NCBI GenBank assembly: GCA_001695595.3
Contig: MBPM02000051.1
Coordinates: 248,001 to 312,000 of the forward strand
Direction: 5' to 3'
From: Plasmopara viticola
Lineage: Eukaryota; Oomycota; Peronosporomycetes; Peronosporales; Peronosporaceae
DNA length: 64,000 nucleotides
The notes below the pieces were generated by a model. The model ran no database searches, was not told where the DNA came from, and saw only the letters and a program-made list of their open reading frames with translations. Shown in pieces: positions 47,501 through 60,494 of this stretch. Numbering within the stretch: the first letter of the stretch is position 1; every line of letters starts with the position of its first letter. The position numbers and the translations under genes were made by a program.

Positions 47501-50500
47501 TTTTTCCGGGATGGTGCACATGTGGTGGTACCCATTCATATGCACAAATTTGTAAATTGTGAAGAGCATTATTTGAATCCATGCAAGCGCTGCTAATTTT
47601 GAAGATTTGCTAAAGTAGTGCCTCGGGTTCGATCTCCCGTGGGCATACTCTTGGTGTTGTCCGTTCTCATGTCTCATAATAACAACGAGCTATTAACTCA
47701 ATCCACTATCTTCAGTGTATTCAAATACACAAACCATTTGCGTGCTATCTTTGATTGCAACGGCTTGAATAAACAAGCTCGTGACTTGTCACTCGCCTGA
47801 ATTACAACGCTTGACTCCATGACGCGTTTTAAAATCCAAAATTAGTTTTTGCTGACACGAATTAGTGTGGGTTATGCCTGGTCGCTAAATTAAGGATTGT
47901 CGAGTATCAACTTACCGTTGCAAGCTCTCCCAGCAGTCTATCAGCTCGAAAAAAAAAGCCTGCACGTATGGATTCATGAAAGTGAGAGCAAACAACAAGG
48001 CTCACAAAGTGATTGATTTCTTGATGACATTGGTGCCAAAACGCATTATATTAGAAGCTGTTGCAATGCTGGTAAAGATAGCTGATCAAATGGTCGAATT
48101 GACAGCGTTGGGACACATAATCCTTTGACGCAACATTTTATTTGCTTCCTCTTGACGTAGTATACACTTTAAGTAAACTCAAAATCATCAGAGATTATAG
48201 CTATTTCGCTCGAGGTCCTGGTCGTGCTCGAATCCTGCTACCTAGTAACACGAGCATTGACATAAGTCAAGTCATGTATACATAATAGTCAACTCGAGAT
48301 TTAGTCAGCTTTACAGCCTTTCCAGAAATACGCTCCGCAGTCACTAAGGAAAAAGAGCAAACGAAAGTAAGAACGAATGTAGGGGAGTGTTTGGTCAGCT
48401 AGAGCAGATTATAATTTTCACTCACCAAGACGACAGCTATGGTCGATGCATCATTCTGCGCAGAAGAAGCCACACAGGTCAAGAATGTAAAAGGTAGTCT
48501 TGCTATTCCTCATTATGATCCATTTGGACATGACGGTTCTGACACTATTCTATTCAAATCACTGGTCTAGTCTAGAAAGTCAATTCTGTTTCCAGGCGCG
48601 TGTACATGCCTGACCTAGAGAACACTACTATCTAAAGCGAGAAATTGAGACCCTGAGGACCATTCGATATAATCACGAGTAACGTGCAGTGACGAAAAAA
48701 ACCCTCGAGAAGTCTTTTAGCTACTAAATGATTTCTAGGATACCTCTGTACGATGTCAGATCATACACTACTTCACGAAGCAAATGATCAGGCCTCGTTG
48801 CCAGCTACGACCCGCCAATCTTGTGATGAGAAAGTGACGAGCGAGTGCTTTTCTGCATAGGTTCAGATCCCTACTCGTGAGCCTTCGGCTTGTATTACCA
48901 AGTCAGGTAGCTTAGAAAGTCTCTGAGCTAGTAATCTGTAGACTTGAGTCAGACAAACGCAAGACTGTGCGTCACATCTACTTTGTGCGGGCGAGTAATC
49001 AGTGTGCTTGCTGCATAGCCCAGCCCATTTTTTTTTATCAAAAGGGAAATCGAAGCTTCTACCAATAACCTCGTAAGAAAGGCGTATTCAATACGAGCTG
49101 TAATTTGCTAGATTTGAATCTACGAACGAGTTATAAGTTCGTGTTCGACAACCGGTTCTAATAACCGAAGAGGCTACGTCAAGAACCATGTTTGCTTTCG
49201 GCATTTAGTTTTTGGCCTTTAAGGGTGCTCGGCATTAGGCACAGACGGCTTTACAAGCTTCGTCTTCGCATTTTATGAAGAAATTCCATGTGAACCGAGT
49301 TTGTTTCGCGGCGTAAAATCGCGAAGGCTCGGTACCGGTACTCTGAGCCGTACAAGTGCTTCTCACGCCTCGTTAAATGCCTGAAGTTGATATAGGCGTT
49401 GAGCGTCGGGTAAAAATGTTAAAATAGACGTGATCAAAAGTGATTGTGACTGTGGAGCAGTCTTACCGAAGGAGCTTCTCAGACTTTTGAGATTTTTTAG
49501 GTAAGACTATCCGCTCCACTTTACAAGATACTAGATTTAACCATGTTGACAACGTTGCTTAACAATTCTTCACGCAATAGTGACACTATTGAGGAGAGGG
49601 GAGAGGTTCGATGTGCCAGCATCACATGGCGCACTGCATGACCTTTGCTTTACTTTCGCTTGGGACTGGACGCATCTTGAGCGTTAGCAAAGCTTGACAG
49701 CGTTGCTCTAGTCCACATCTGTGCATAAACATTGTAAGTGCTGCAGCTCCAGGCCTTTTAGATCAAATCTGACTAAATCTCAACCTCAGCCACGCAATCG
49801 CTCCGCGAGCAAGTCGCTAGACTCGGGCCCCTTGAAACAAATAAAGTGAGACGCCAAGCCCGAAATCAGATTCGGAATTTGAACAGCCTGCTTATAGTTG
49901 TTCTTGCGTACAAATAGGTGTCAACGCTTCCGTAATTTTTATTCAAGTCATAAAATAGCGTGAGTAAGACCGCATCGGGTACTGACCGAGTTTGCGTATG
50001 TCCATCGTAAACGCTTCGCTTCTTTTAACAATGACTTTAAACGATCTGATGAAGTGCGGGCGCAGTTTTGCCTCAACCGCATTTCAAGATAAGTTTTCGG
50101 CGCAAGATACACTAAATAATACCAAGTTTATTGTTACAGTTTTGCTGTGACACTTTTTGCGGTCAAGTCGTATATTTTGTATATTTTGCCTTTCAGCCAA
50201 TTTGTCGCGTATCTACAAATTCTCTTAGACGCGAATGTGTGACTTGCTAGTTTTTTGCTAAATTCTTTTTATTAAATCTAGAATCACAACTATTTATTGT
50301 TTACGGAAAGTGGAATTGAATCAACCCATTCACGCAAATTCGCGTGCACATGAACAATATTGCTCAATTTCGACATAACAAGTGAAGGCCATCTAATTCG
50401 ACGCCTTATTCTATCTGCGCACACACTGCGCAACGTCTCCGACGACAAGGTTCACTCGCTTGGTCAAGAACGATCTGCAGATGGTTCGCTATGGACACCT

Positions 50501-52040
50501 TCAATTTAGTGCCAAGCACACTAAGATAATTTTCGTACAACGATGCCCATGAAGCGAGCTTGAACAATTGCTTCGAGATATCGCGCTGTTCAAAAGTATG
50601 GCCGAGGGATAGCACTGCTCTCTAAATAGCAGCCAAGTAAGTCATCTTGCTTAGTCGATCATTAAAACTACAGTACCCTTTTTGCCTGCCGGGTCTTTTA
50701 ACAGGTCAAGCTCTAACGACTAATTGAAGGCGGCATGGCACCGGCATATATGCCAATGGTTCAGCCGCATTTGACGAAGCTTTCACTTCGTTGGCACATT
50801 TCACTTATGTGCCTGTACAAAAAGGCTCATTCTCATAGTTTGAGATGCCAAATTTGGGTACTCAAGAGCTATGCTCATTCTATCAATCGAGATGACCGCC
50901 AACTGATGTTTATTTAGCCCTAAAAGCATGAAATCTTTTAAATACTCATCATGAGAAGTCACCACCCGACGAGAGTCATAATGTTGCAACCACCAGTCTT
51001 CTATAATTTCTCGAACTTATCCACGCGGACGATTCCTTATCCAACTCTTTGACTTAGCTTTTCTGAGAGCGTTTAGCATACATTGCGCATGCCATCTCGC
51101 GTATACGTGCTACAAGTTTTATCCGATACAAATAAGGCCACCGTTGGACATGCGCTAGCTCATAGTTGCGGCGATGTAATTACACATCATCCAAAGCATT
51201 CTGCTTTCGATGCTTGTCCCCGCCTTACATTTATAGCTCGCGAAAAAAGAGAGAAACGTGGCCAGTATCTGCGAGTGGTGAGCCGCCTTTGTCGCAGTAC
51301 ATAGTAGTGCATGATTTGTATCGGTCACTAATAGCTTAGTAAAACGAGTAAAATCTAAATCTGACAGAGGCATGATCCATGTTGTCATGAGCAGATTTGA
51401 GGTGCGGGCTTTAAGCGCGATTACCCGACCTCTGATCTCGACGTCAGCTTGCAGCAGCGCGATATCAATAATAAAACTATCGTTTCTGATTCATCAAACC
51501 CCAACATCGGGGCCTGTAAGAAATTGTCATTGTCCAGTGCTGGATTTTTCAAATTCGTATTACATCCTTCGTATGAGGATTGAACAATGGCCCGGCCACT
51601 TTTGTGTAAATTTGAACTATACTTATTTAAGTTATCGGCAAGGCCAAGCCATTTCTCAATGTCTATCAGGGTGTTGGTTAAAATGGTCTATCAATATGGC
51701 CTTAACCTTTTTTAGTGGGATCTGCTCGAAGGACGAGCTTTTCAATGATGCAACTTAAATGTGGATTTATATTGCGCAGAAGGTCAACGTTTTGGCATAA
51801 GCGTTAAGCTTATTTGTGGGGAGGTACTCAAACACCGCCTGTAAGTGGTAAATGTAATTGCCACGTCCGTCTTCCCAGCTCTGCACGATTCTGATTAAAA
51901 GTGGTATTGAACTAGCTTTTTTCGGGGTCTTTTTGCAGTAGTATGCTGCGTTAACATCGCAGGATGACTAACCAGGACTGACCGCGCTCAAAGGTATGTT
52001 ACTGTATCGCATGAGAAATTGATGATGCCCGTGGACTAAG
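44523..52040. other. Gene-poor stretch, no recognisable gene
   Basis: About 7.5 kb without a supportable coding region. From 47.8 to 50.4 kb even chance frames above 60 codons are absent. Scattered B-box-like phrases (for example GGGTTCGATCTCCC near 47.63 kb) may be remains of pol III retroposons but do not form tRNAs. Confidence 0.55.
46605..46760. repeat. Diverged tandem pair (~100 bp apart)
   Basis: AGCAGCATTCGCTGCATGTCGG (about 46620) and CCAGCGTTTGCTGCATCCCATAGG (about 46722) begin similar blocks that both continue into (A/T)GGCAAGACAT / GACACGAATGTC. On the minus strand both give short frames with a CH..(R/W)(H/D)AANA pattern. Confidence 0.4.
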
Positions 52041-53180
52041 GTGTGCGCATCGTACACCGTATCTTATCATATGTCTTGCGTTGCTTTGTGGATAATGTGC
52101 TACTCTAAGTGCTCTTCAGCGCCACGCCTTTGGTGACGTGTCCTACGGCCAATTAAATTCTGCATGATATGCAGCTAGCGCTGTTCTCTACCATGTTGTT
52201 AAGTGAACTCCGCGTGCATCGTCATGGCCAAGCTCTTGATGCTTGGCCTACAGCCGATAATGCATTGAATAGTATGCAGTCAACGCGCTCACGACAAGCG
52301 ATGCTCAGCGATTAACAAAGAAGGAGCCTTGCCTTAGGAACGTTGGCTAAGCCTTAAGCCATGTCTTTCACGTCAAATAGCTGGTACTGCATTTTACAAG
52401 CATTGCTAAGCGGCTTACGTATGCGCGGAAGCTGATTGAACCCAACGACAGCCGTATCATATCACGCATGCAACAAAAGGCTGCTTTACACAGTGACCAT
52501 GAGTCGTGACACCATAAGTGTTCATTTATATATTTATGATGTCTTATACGGTAACAAATCGCGGCCAGCGTTCGTGCCTGATTGCGCTCCATTCTCCTAG
52601 CAAAGGAGGGTTCGTGACTCAGCAAACTTTGCTGGAAGCGAAGCAGGTGGCGCTCAAGATTTTGCGTCCGGATCAAAGGCCGCACAGCGTTTGCCGGTAC
52701 CAAGGCTGGAGGATTAAGCCCAGAAATGCCCTTTGGAACTACTGCTTAGTAAATAAAGACAGAGTCACGTCAATGTGCTCGTAGAGCATCAGCACATAAA
52801 GTGATGACTTCTTCTACGGGCAACATCGTGGCCTTGTTTGTATTCTCGTGGCCATGCTTTTTTACAAATGCAGCAAACGCACATCTCGGAAAGCGTTGCT
52901 CAGTGGGTTCATGCGCTCCACGTACATTATTATGGCCTCATCTGTAGTGTCTTGACCATGCTCCAAGAAAATGCAGGAAACGCACTTTACGACAAACATT
53001 CTTCAGTAGTTACATGCCTTCCACGTACTTTATCATGGACTCGCATATAGTGTCTTGACTATGCCTTTCAAAAAATGCAACAAACGCACTTCACGACAAG
53101 CGTTGCTTAGTGACTTACAAGCCACGTACATCGACAAATATATCATTCACGGCATGCTGTAAGTGTTGTCTGCCCTCAGT
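52040..53180. repeat. Degenerate tandem repeat, unit ~104 bp
   Basis: Two units are clear by phase: CCATGC at 52852 and 52956 (spacing 104), and TCTTGAC at about 52950 and 53053 (spacing 103). Each unit has an AAATGCA(G/A)(C/G)AAACGCAC block, then CGACAA(G/A)C(G/A)TT, then a CCACGTAC block. More diverged copies can be followed back to about 52.2 kb (TGCAGTCAACGCGCTCACGACAAGCGATGCTCAG). It has no coding capacity. Confidence 0.7.
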
Positions 53181-54700
53181 AATTTACGTACCACTACACG
53201 CCCTTCCGTAGGGTATCGCCCTACATACTTCGGATGAAGCTGAAGCCATCTACCTCATTCAGGAAAATCAGCAAGTGCAGCACAACTGAGCTATTAATGC
53301 ACGTGCAGTCATAGAGGCTCGCCCCATACTGCATTTGCTGGGACACAACTGTGTTATGTATGGCATAAAGTAAATGATCATTTCTACGAGCATTTCTCCG
53401 TGGTTTACGTGTTACCCTACGCACAGCAATAGTTCTTTGGCTGTACCACAAGGTCACTAATGACACGTAGGAATATTGTTGTGTGAGATGCACCACTCAA
53501 TGTATTTGGTGCTATCCTACATTCCAGACTTCTATCCTTGGCATCATTAATTATACTTCTAATACTCCGATATCTTACTTGTTATTCAACTTGGTTGTAT
53601 GGCTCATATCGACTAATCAGTGTGATGGTATAACTCTCGCAAAATTAGTGAAGACTCAATTACACACTGTGCCTCGAATTATCGAGTGTGTCGTCCGACC
53701 AAGCTTTAGCGCGAGTCGCTGAGCGCGTAGCGAACTGTGGATTCGTGAGTCAAATACACTTTACATTACTAAATTCCAGACCACTTGCCTAGTCGAATAA
53801 AGATTTACTTTTGAAAGACGAGGATACTTCAGGTAAGTAGCGGACGGCGTGTGGGGGCAAAAAATAACTCATTTCGTCACCGGTACACTATACGCTACTT
53901 GCGAATTGACGTAACCGGCCGTTGCACAAAGCTGAGTTTTTATGCTCAAGCTGGCTTAACTGATACGATGTTTAGCTTTATATATTAATACACTGGTGCG
54001 GTCAACTCGCGACTAGTCAAAGTGTCAGTGATAAGTCTGAAATAACCTCATGTAATAATATTTTTACTAGGCTATGATGGCCGAGTCGGTGACCAGATGA
54101 CTTTATGTATTTTAAAAATGGATTGAAGAGTATAGTTCAATTATTTTGTGATCGGCTACACAGCTACGCTTCGCGGACAAATTTAGCCATATCTTTCTTT
54201 TTCCTAAGATCATCTGCAATCTCCTTACGCACTAGACCACGCGTACTTTACCATCCATATTAGCAGGGGATAAGAGCTGATCAAATGATAAAATTTTGTC
54301 TTAAGTAAGCATGACAATAAGGTGCTGCACGTTTCAAGAGCCTATCTATAGAAATCAATCACGCAATGATTCCAATAGCATTCCGAACAACACAGTACAC
54401 ACAAGTAGAACATGAGGAATAAAGTAGGTTTGACTACTCTAATAGAACAGCAGTTTTTTTCTCTGCGCTGAAATGTCCATTCTGCATCAAAGGCTATGTG
54501 TTTATCATGAGAAGTGAGTATATTGGGTTGCCTATCATAGAGCCACTCGGCCAAAAGAGTATCTAGAGGTACCTCTACCACCACCATTAGCCTAGATTGC
54601 ACCTAATGGCCACAGACACATCACCTTTCAGTCGATGACAAGACAAAAACCGCCGTACATGCAACGACGTATGCTCGCCTACTCTTAAGCCAATATTACG
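53181..54700. other. No gene recognised
   Basis: Short frames only, with no motifs on either strand. Confidence 0.5.
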
Positions 54701-54786
54701 GCAGGATTCGAATCGTAACGCCAATATCATCAAAGTTACTGTCTCATTACAGAACGGGAGAGACACGCGCCTTAACCAGTGGGGGA
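54701..54786 (-). ncRNA. tRNA-like pol III element (tRNA pseudogene or SINE head)
   Basis: On the minus strand an A-box-like ACTGGTTAAGGCGC is followed by a possible anticodon-arm remnant (GTCTC ... GAGAC) and then a B-box-like GATTCGAATCC about 60 nt later. The spacing suits a long-variable-arm tRNA such as tRNA-Ser. The acceptor ends do not pair, the T stem is poor and the anticodon loop would be about 14 nt, so it is not a functional tRNA. It may be the head of a tRNA-derived SINE. Confidence 0.4.
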
Positions 54787-57700
54787 AATCCTAAACTTGT
54801 CGAACATTTACATTTATAGGGCGAATTTAAAGCCCAAAGTACCAACACTACTGGCGGTGACTTTTGCGACTCGCCCACCGCCGCATCGATGCACTACACC
54901 GTCCCGTAAGAGGTGCATTCACTATTTAAACAACGGCTCTATCATAACTCTTCTTAGGTCACATAACGCGCGGTAGTTACGATAAAAATGCAGTCTGGAA
55001 AAATTTATCATCCTAGTACGACCGTAGAGTTGCTATGCTCATGGCACCGCGGCGAATCCCACACATAATTTCATCCTGTATTGTGAGGACCCCGAACGTA
55101 AGACCGAGGCTGGGGATACTCTACGAATTAGCTAGAACTATCTCTTAATTAGAGAGCTTTTTTGATAGAGAATTTAAAACCCGAGGGCGTTTTTGCTCAT
55201 ACATTAGCCATCAAATGACATTTTTTACGTTCTAAAGCTATGATTGCGATGATTTTGGCTGATAAATCGGACGCAATTTTTTTAAAATGTCTCAGCTTTG
55301 GGAAAGTGGTAAGCCAATCTTTAAAAGCACAAGTCGTGAGCGCGGCTCCCGATGTGGGATCAAAAGCTAGAGAGCTCGTATCTTCTGGCTCCAGATTTCA
55401 AAGATTTGGGCATTTTTTTTGGATCCTGCCGGACAACTTTTACGAGCACAGTAAACTAGGGTAACCGTGCCACTCCACAAATTTTAACAGCGCTCGTGAA
55501 TGTGCAGCCGCCTCACTAAGCGCTTCACATGAGAGAAAGACGTTCAAAAAATCACGGAAGGAAATTTCACCATCTCGACATAGTTCCGAAGTCGCGTTCC
55601 CTTTGATAAGTCCCGGACCCTCGAAGACGTTGAGGAAAACGCTGGGTTTTTTTTACCATGTGACCTACTGATTTCGCGGTCAGATGGAATACCGTGCAAG
55701 CTGCATCTGAATGTCATATCTCTTTTGTAGTGATTTCCAGGCCTAGCCAGCTCTAAGCGCTCGATCTTTGGTTACGCAACCCCGTCAGACTTGCAATCAA
55801 TATGGCGGTGGCTATGGGCGCTACTAGTACTAGCTTTCCAAGCAAGGTCCAGCGCAGGGTCCTTTTCATGAAATACTATGACCACCTCGAGACTTATATG
55901 AAAGCCAAAGAGCTGAAGATGAAGTTGCCTCCTGAAGAGCCCCACATAAAATGTTGCGTGCTTTTATACTGTCACGAGAAGGCATATGAGGTTTGCAATT
56001 CACATCTTTCGTGACCGTAAAAATTACGATGAAACATCAACTTATCTTGATAGCAAAAAAGTGAGCTTTTTGAGTTGTTGGTTTATGTTGTTTTATTTTC
56101 TTCAGAAGAAGGTTGTAAAAAATTCGTGTACGCCCAATTCTTACCTTGGACGGAAGTAATAATCCTGCCGATAGCGTTAAGCTGATTTAAGCATAACCAC
56201 ATAGCTGCTTTCGTGAGACAATAGACCTAAAAGAGGACTGAAGGCTTGACCTTCTGGCGCTTTACAGAAAATCGAAGCTTTTGAGTGTCTTAGCCCAAAC
56301 AAATAAAAAAAAACTTTGTACCGCATTTAGAAGTTCAATCTTAGCATTAATAGCTTGTAAATCCGCAGCGTGGCTCTACTTTCACGGATAAATTTCTCCA
56401 TGTGATCCAGTAAACTGCACGTCCCTCTCGGAAATCATCGTGTCCGGAAATAGCGTATTGATAAACAGCCTTGCTGTTTCCTCCCCTATGATACTGGCTG
56501 ACACAAGTGTCAAATCACTATCTTACTCAGGTGGCACGCGAACACCACTATGCCCCTATTATAACCAGATTTTGACAAGCCAAAGACAAATTCGATACTT
56601 AAAGACCTCCAGCAAACCACCGACGCCGGTTGTTTCTGTAAAAGAAACGATGCGTAGGCCGCGGGCTTGCCCTTTTGGCTGGTCTTTCGGGCCTTTACGT
56701 CTATAGCTTCACTTGTAAGTTTGCCAGTATGTAGAGGACACCGAGAAAAGACCTCTCTTGGCACAAATGACTACCATTGGAGAACCATGTGCCTTATAAA
56801 TATTTTGAGCCTAATTTTCCGTCTTTTGACACAATGGCTTCGGCCAAATCTTCTGGGCTCCCTCTATTGTGGAGCAGACCAGGATTGCGACTCGGATCGC
56901 TTGCAACGGGTTAACCACAAGACTATAGTATCGTTATCTGCGATACATAATCGCACAAGGACTTAAAATTACTCTTTATATTGTATGTATGACCAAAATG
57001 GTCGTTAATCAAGTTTGATGACGTGGGCCAACTCATTGCCTCGTCCGGGAAGTGCTTTGACAGGTACTTTAAGCTCGCCAGTAGGACGAGGATCGTAATA
57101 TTTGATGGAAGCTGCTGCACGAAAATATTCCATTCGTGACAGGAACTTAGGTAAAGTCTTGAGCAAACAATCTGGGTGCTTTAAGCCCTTGGCGTGTATT
57201 CTTACCACGCATCCTTTAAGACAAGGAGGATGGTCTTTACAAAACAGACTTGATCTATAAAGAACCAATGTTTCAGCCCAATATTACAGCGGCTATGTGG
57301 GGGCGTCTGGTCCTGCATGAAATCCCATCTCCGTTTAAACTTGTCTCTACACTACTATTAACGATATTTATGTTTTGGTACATATAATTACCATTTAGAC
57401 TACAACGTATACGAGCACCTTTTTGCGATACAGAATATTTGGGACAAAAATGTAATTACATTGGACGAAGTAATTTAGTAGGAGTATTAGCGAGAGACAA
57501 TTAAGCTCAGAAATACATTGGCTTCGGCAAATTGCTAAGCTTGTCGCTCATACTTTAAGTTCTAAATGCGGGTATGGACCAATTCTCAACACGCTGCAGA
57601 GAAACCGCACTTTAATCGCGTTCGTTTGGATCCCATTTTGCAGCGAATCTTTTCGAAGCCTATCAGCCTCTTATGAAGCGAGATAAGCGCGCCATTTTTC

Positions 57701-57868
57701 AAGAATCTCATGGAAACTGTGCAGGCACCTAGCTTTGAGATGTTTAGAAACTGTAATTCAGCCAAGTCTTCCTTTAGACTCTAGATTCAGCAGCTCTGAT
57801 ATCTCTGACAGTGCTACCACTTAAAGCATACCTGCCGTGACAAAGACCGCTTGTAGTGTCAATTGTCC
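54787..57868. other. Mostly no gene recognised
   Basis: Apart from the small frame at 55.8 kb listed separately, I see nothing that can be supported on either strand. Confidence 0.45.
55802..56014 (+). CDS. Small hypothetical frame, 70 codons, doubtful
   Basis: An ATG-initiated frame with charged, lysine-rich composition (YYDHLETYMKAKELKMKLPPEE) that looks less random than its surroundings. There is no signal peptide and no known motif. It could be a fragment of a decayed gene or a chance frame; I do not assign a function. Confidence 0.15.
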   Translation: MAVAMGATSTSFPSKVQRRVLFMKYYDHLETYMKAKELKMKLPPEEPHIKCCVLLYCHEKAYEVCNSHLS

Positions 57869-57880
57869 ATGTTTTTTTGT

Positions 57881-58204
57881 ATTGTATTGTATTACGTTAT
57901 CACGTTGCCAAGTTATGCACGTGCTAGGCTCAGTCTGGCTAGTCCACGGCATAGAGTGGTGTCCGCATACGTCGAGTCTCGTTCGGCGGGCAGTGCAGCC
58001 AGCACCGGGGCCGTGAGGGTCTTCCATTATTTTGTGTACTTCTGACTTGGTAAGAGCCCAGGTGGCGCCCTGGTGCTGGAGACCGTCGCGTCGAGGGTGA
58101 GACTTGTTAGAGACCTGCAGATGCCCGAGAGCACCTGCCCGAAGCGCGCGAGCATTTAGCCCCCGCGCTTGGAAGGAGGGCGTCACCCCAACCTTTTCCG
58201 AAAA
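57881..58204 (-). mobile_element. LINE-derived short element, copy F
   Basis: Minus orientation. The target-site duplication is ATGTTTTTTTGT (57869-57880) against ATGTTTTTTTTGT (58205-58217), differing by one T. It has the GTACACAAAATAATGG junction of copies B and E but retains the CAGACTGAGCC segment, so it branches before the B/E deletion. The 3' tail is short (TAATACAATACAATAC). Confidence 0.92.
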
Positions 58205-58217
58205 ATGTTTTTTTTGT

Positions 58218-59355
58218 CAATCATAAATTTACTTTTGCCAATCAGAGATGGTTCTAATATCGCATATGTATGGAACGATGCTACTTACTACTGGTGGTGC
58301 TTCATCGTCCACATGTGTACATATTAATCACATTACCTCGCGGAATTTTGTTGCCAACAGTTGTGTTTTGTGCGCCTGCTAAGCACTTTGTTCTATGGAC
58401 ATATGTTGCCTGCTTAAGAGTTTTGATATTCGAAATTGGTGTGCTATGCTACCCACTTGAGAAGTTATGTTATCAACTTTGTCTTGTAATCCGATGCTAC
58501 TCTATTTTACTCGCCTCACATAACTTTTTTATGGATATATGCCACCTGTTTGCAACCCACAGTATGCTCACTCATCTTTAGAGGTGTACTACCTAGTTCC
58601 TTTGGAGACAGATTGGAGGGGGCTTTGTTGACCGCAGTTGGTGGCCGACCTGTATATTTGCAGCCTTCAATTAGAGGCCTGTCTTGAGCGTCTTCGTAGC
58701 CGGTGCTGACAACAAAACTTAAAGGAAGGTTCGTTGGGCGTTGCTACGTCTACCTTCGGGAAATTTTAGCGCCTTTGATAACCCCATTTTTAGTTCGGAT
58801 GTGTGACTGCACAAAATTCTATAAACGAGGAGTAACGCATTAAAGGGATAAGAAAGTGGCCCACCAAATTCCTGCTGCTTGAAATAAGGTGATTGACACC
58901 TATAGTCTTCGATTTTTCTACTTACGAATTGCTTAGGAACAAGTCATACTCGTCCAAGAAATGACTATGTAATGTTAAAATTCTCAAACTTCAAAGCTGG
59001 AGCTGTTTTGGCCCCGGAGATGCTTCATTGGCAACTCGAATCGCTTTTTTTAAGCATTAGTCAACCTGTTTTGATGTACTGCATTTCAAGCGTGCCAAAG
59101 TCTGCCAAGACTACATTCCCTTTCTAATAAGTTTGTAAATTAGCACGGTCAACCTAGAATCGTCCGCTGCTGGTCCTTCAAGAGCAGTATAAAAAGCCTT
59201 TAATCGTCGTGACGTATTTAAGCTGCTTTACGTTACAGAGAAGTGCATGCAGCCGCCTTTTAAGACTATATACGTTATATTAGACATTAGTTCTCATTAA
59301 GCGACTAAATATCATAACTACAAAGAGAGTTTATCATTTTAAGATATCTTTTGAC
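58218..59355. other. No gene recognised apart from a degenerate repeat
   Basis: The first 340 bp contain the ~130-bp degenerate repeat listed separately. The remainder up to copy G has no motif on either strand. Confidence 0.5.
58267..58560. repeat. Degenerate direct repeat, ~130-137 bp spacing
   Basis: TATGGACATATGTTGCCTG (about 58395) and TATGGATATATGCCACCTG (about 58532) start similar blocks, each with a following TGCTA(C/T) motif. An earlier weaker copy begins near 58267 (GTATGGAACGATGCTAC). The frame stays open across it, but its hydrophobic product has no family. Confidence 0.5.
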
Positions 59356-59520
59356 ACATGATCTTAGTTTTCGGAAAAGGTTGGGGTGACGCCCTCCTTC
59401 CAAGCGCGGGGGCTAAATGCTCGCGCGCTTCGGGCAGGTGCTCTCGGGCATCTGCAGGTCTCTAACGAGTCTCACCCTCGACGCGACGGTCTCCAGCACC
59501 AGGTCAAACCCCCTTCCACG

Positions 59521-59650
59521 CCCTTAACCGCGCCAACCGCATCCGGATTGGCTCCTTTAATGTGAATTCTCTAGGTTCGAAGCGCAAGAAGCACGAAACA
59601 CTCTCCGAAGATCTCCGGCGCTACCGCGTCGTATCCTTGGCCTCCGAGAA
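59521..59650 (+). pseudogene. LINE AP-endonuclease N-terminal fragment
   Basis: It reads IRIGSFNVNSLGSKRKK followed by LSEDLRRYRVVSLASEK, matching the first beta-strands of apurinic-like endonucleases of LINEs (xRIxSFNVxGL...LxxxxVDIxALQE). The conserved QET is not reached; the frame soon ends. Confidence 0.75.
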
Positions 59651-59711
59651 ACCAAGATTTACGATAGAGGTGAGCACCGCATTGATGACTTCCTTCTAAC
59701 CCTAAAAAAAA

Positions 59712-60494
59712 GAAGCCAAGACCGAAGTCACCGAAATCCGCCGCCACTGCAACCCGTCGGGCGCCACTCGACACGCCCGATCCCGAGAAGAAACCTGGCA
59801 CCACACTAAGAAGCTCGGAACACTCTTCGGCGATATTAAAGATCTATCCCGACGCAAGTCCCTGGCCACCCTCGCGCTCCACCGCATCTGGTCCGTCTGG
59901 CTCCGCCCCACGTTCATCTCACCCAAGACACGCATTCGATTGTACAACACCTACGTTCTACCGATTCTGCTGTACACCTGGGCTCTTACCAAGTCAGAGC
60001 TCCACGGCCTCGAGAGTTTCCATCGCCGCCAGCTTCGCTACGCTCTTGGCTATCGCTACCCCCGACCCATTTCGAATGCAAGACTCTACGACCTCTGTGA
60101 TGAGCGGCCGCTGAGACTACGACTGACACAAGCTCGCTGGCGCCTGTTTGGCCATGTACTTCGCCGCAATCCCGACATTCCAGCTAATCTCCAGATGCGT
60201 GCCTACTTCTTCTCCACCGCAGCAAAATGGCGCGGACGTCCCCGCACCACGCTCCCCTCGACACTCGACCACAATCTTGTTTCCCGTGGCTCCGGCTTTC
60301 GACTCCGGACAGCACAAGACCTCGAAGTGGTACGTACCCTTGCACAAGACCGAAAGAAATGGAAGACCCATACGACCTCGGTGCTGGATGCACTGCCCCC
60401 CGAACGAGACTCGACGTATGCGGACACCACTCTATGCCGTGGACTAGCCAGACTGAGCCTAGCACGTGCATACCTTGGCAACGCGATAACGTAA
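59712..60494 (+). pseudogene. LINE reverse transcriptase C-terminal fragment
   Basis: About 260 codons are open to the TAA at 60492-60494, directly before the 3' tail. Visible are TKKLGTLFGDIKDLSRRK, IRLYNTYVLPILLYTWALTK, SFHRRQLRYALGYRYPRPIS and RWRLFGHVLRRNPDIPA, characteristic of the thumb and C-terminal part of LINE RT. The LLY-TWAL join lacks a few residues seen in relatives (usually LLYNxETWAL). The fingers and palm with the FADD-type active site are absent, so no RT activity is possible from this copy. Confidence 0.85.

Noticed and set aside
47580..47650. Possible tRNA at GGGTTCGATCTCCC
   Set aside because: A good B box, but no pairing acceptor stem, no anticodon arm and only a weak A box; at most a decayed pol III remnant.
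48850..49140. B-box-like phrases GGTTCAGATCCC and ATTTGAATCTACG
   Set aside because: Isolated matches without stems or A boxes; expected by chance in this length of sequence.
51372..51758. 128-codon frame beginning with ATG
   Set aside because: No signal peptide, domain or conserved pattern; an overlapping opposite-strand frame looks equally good.
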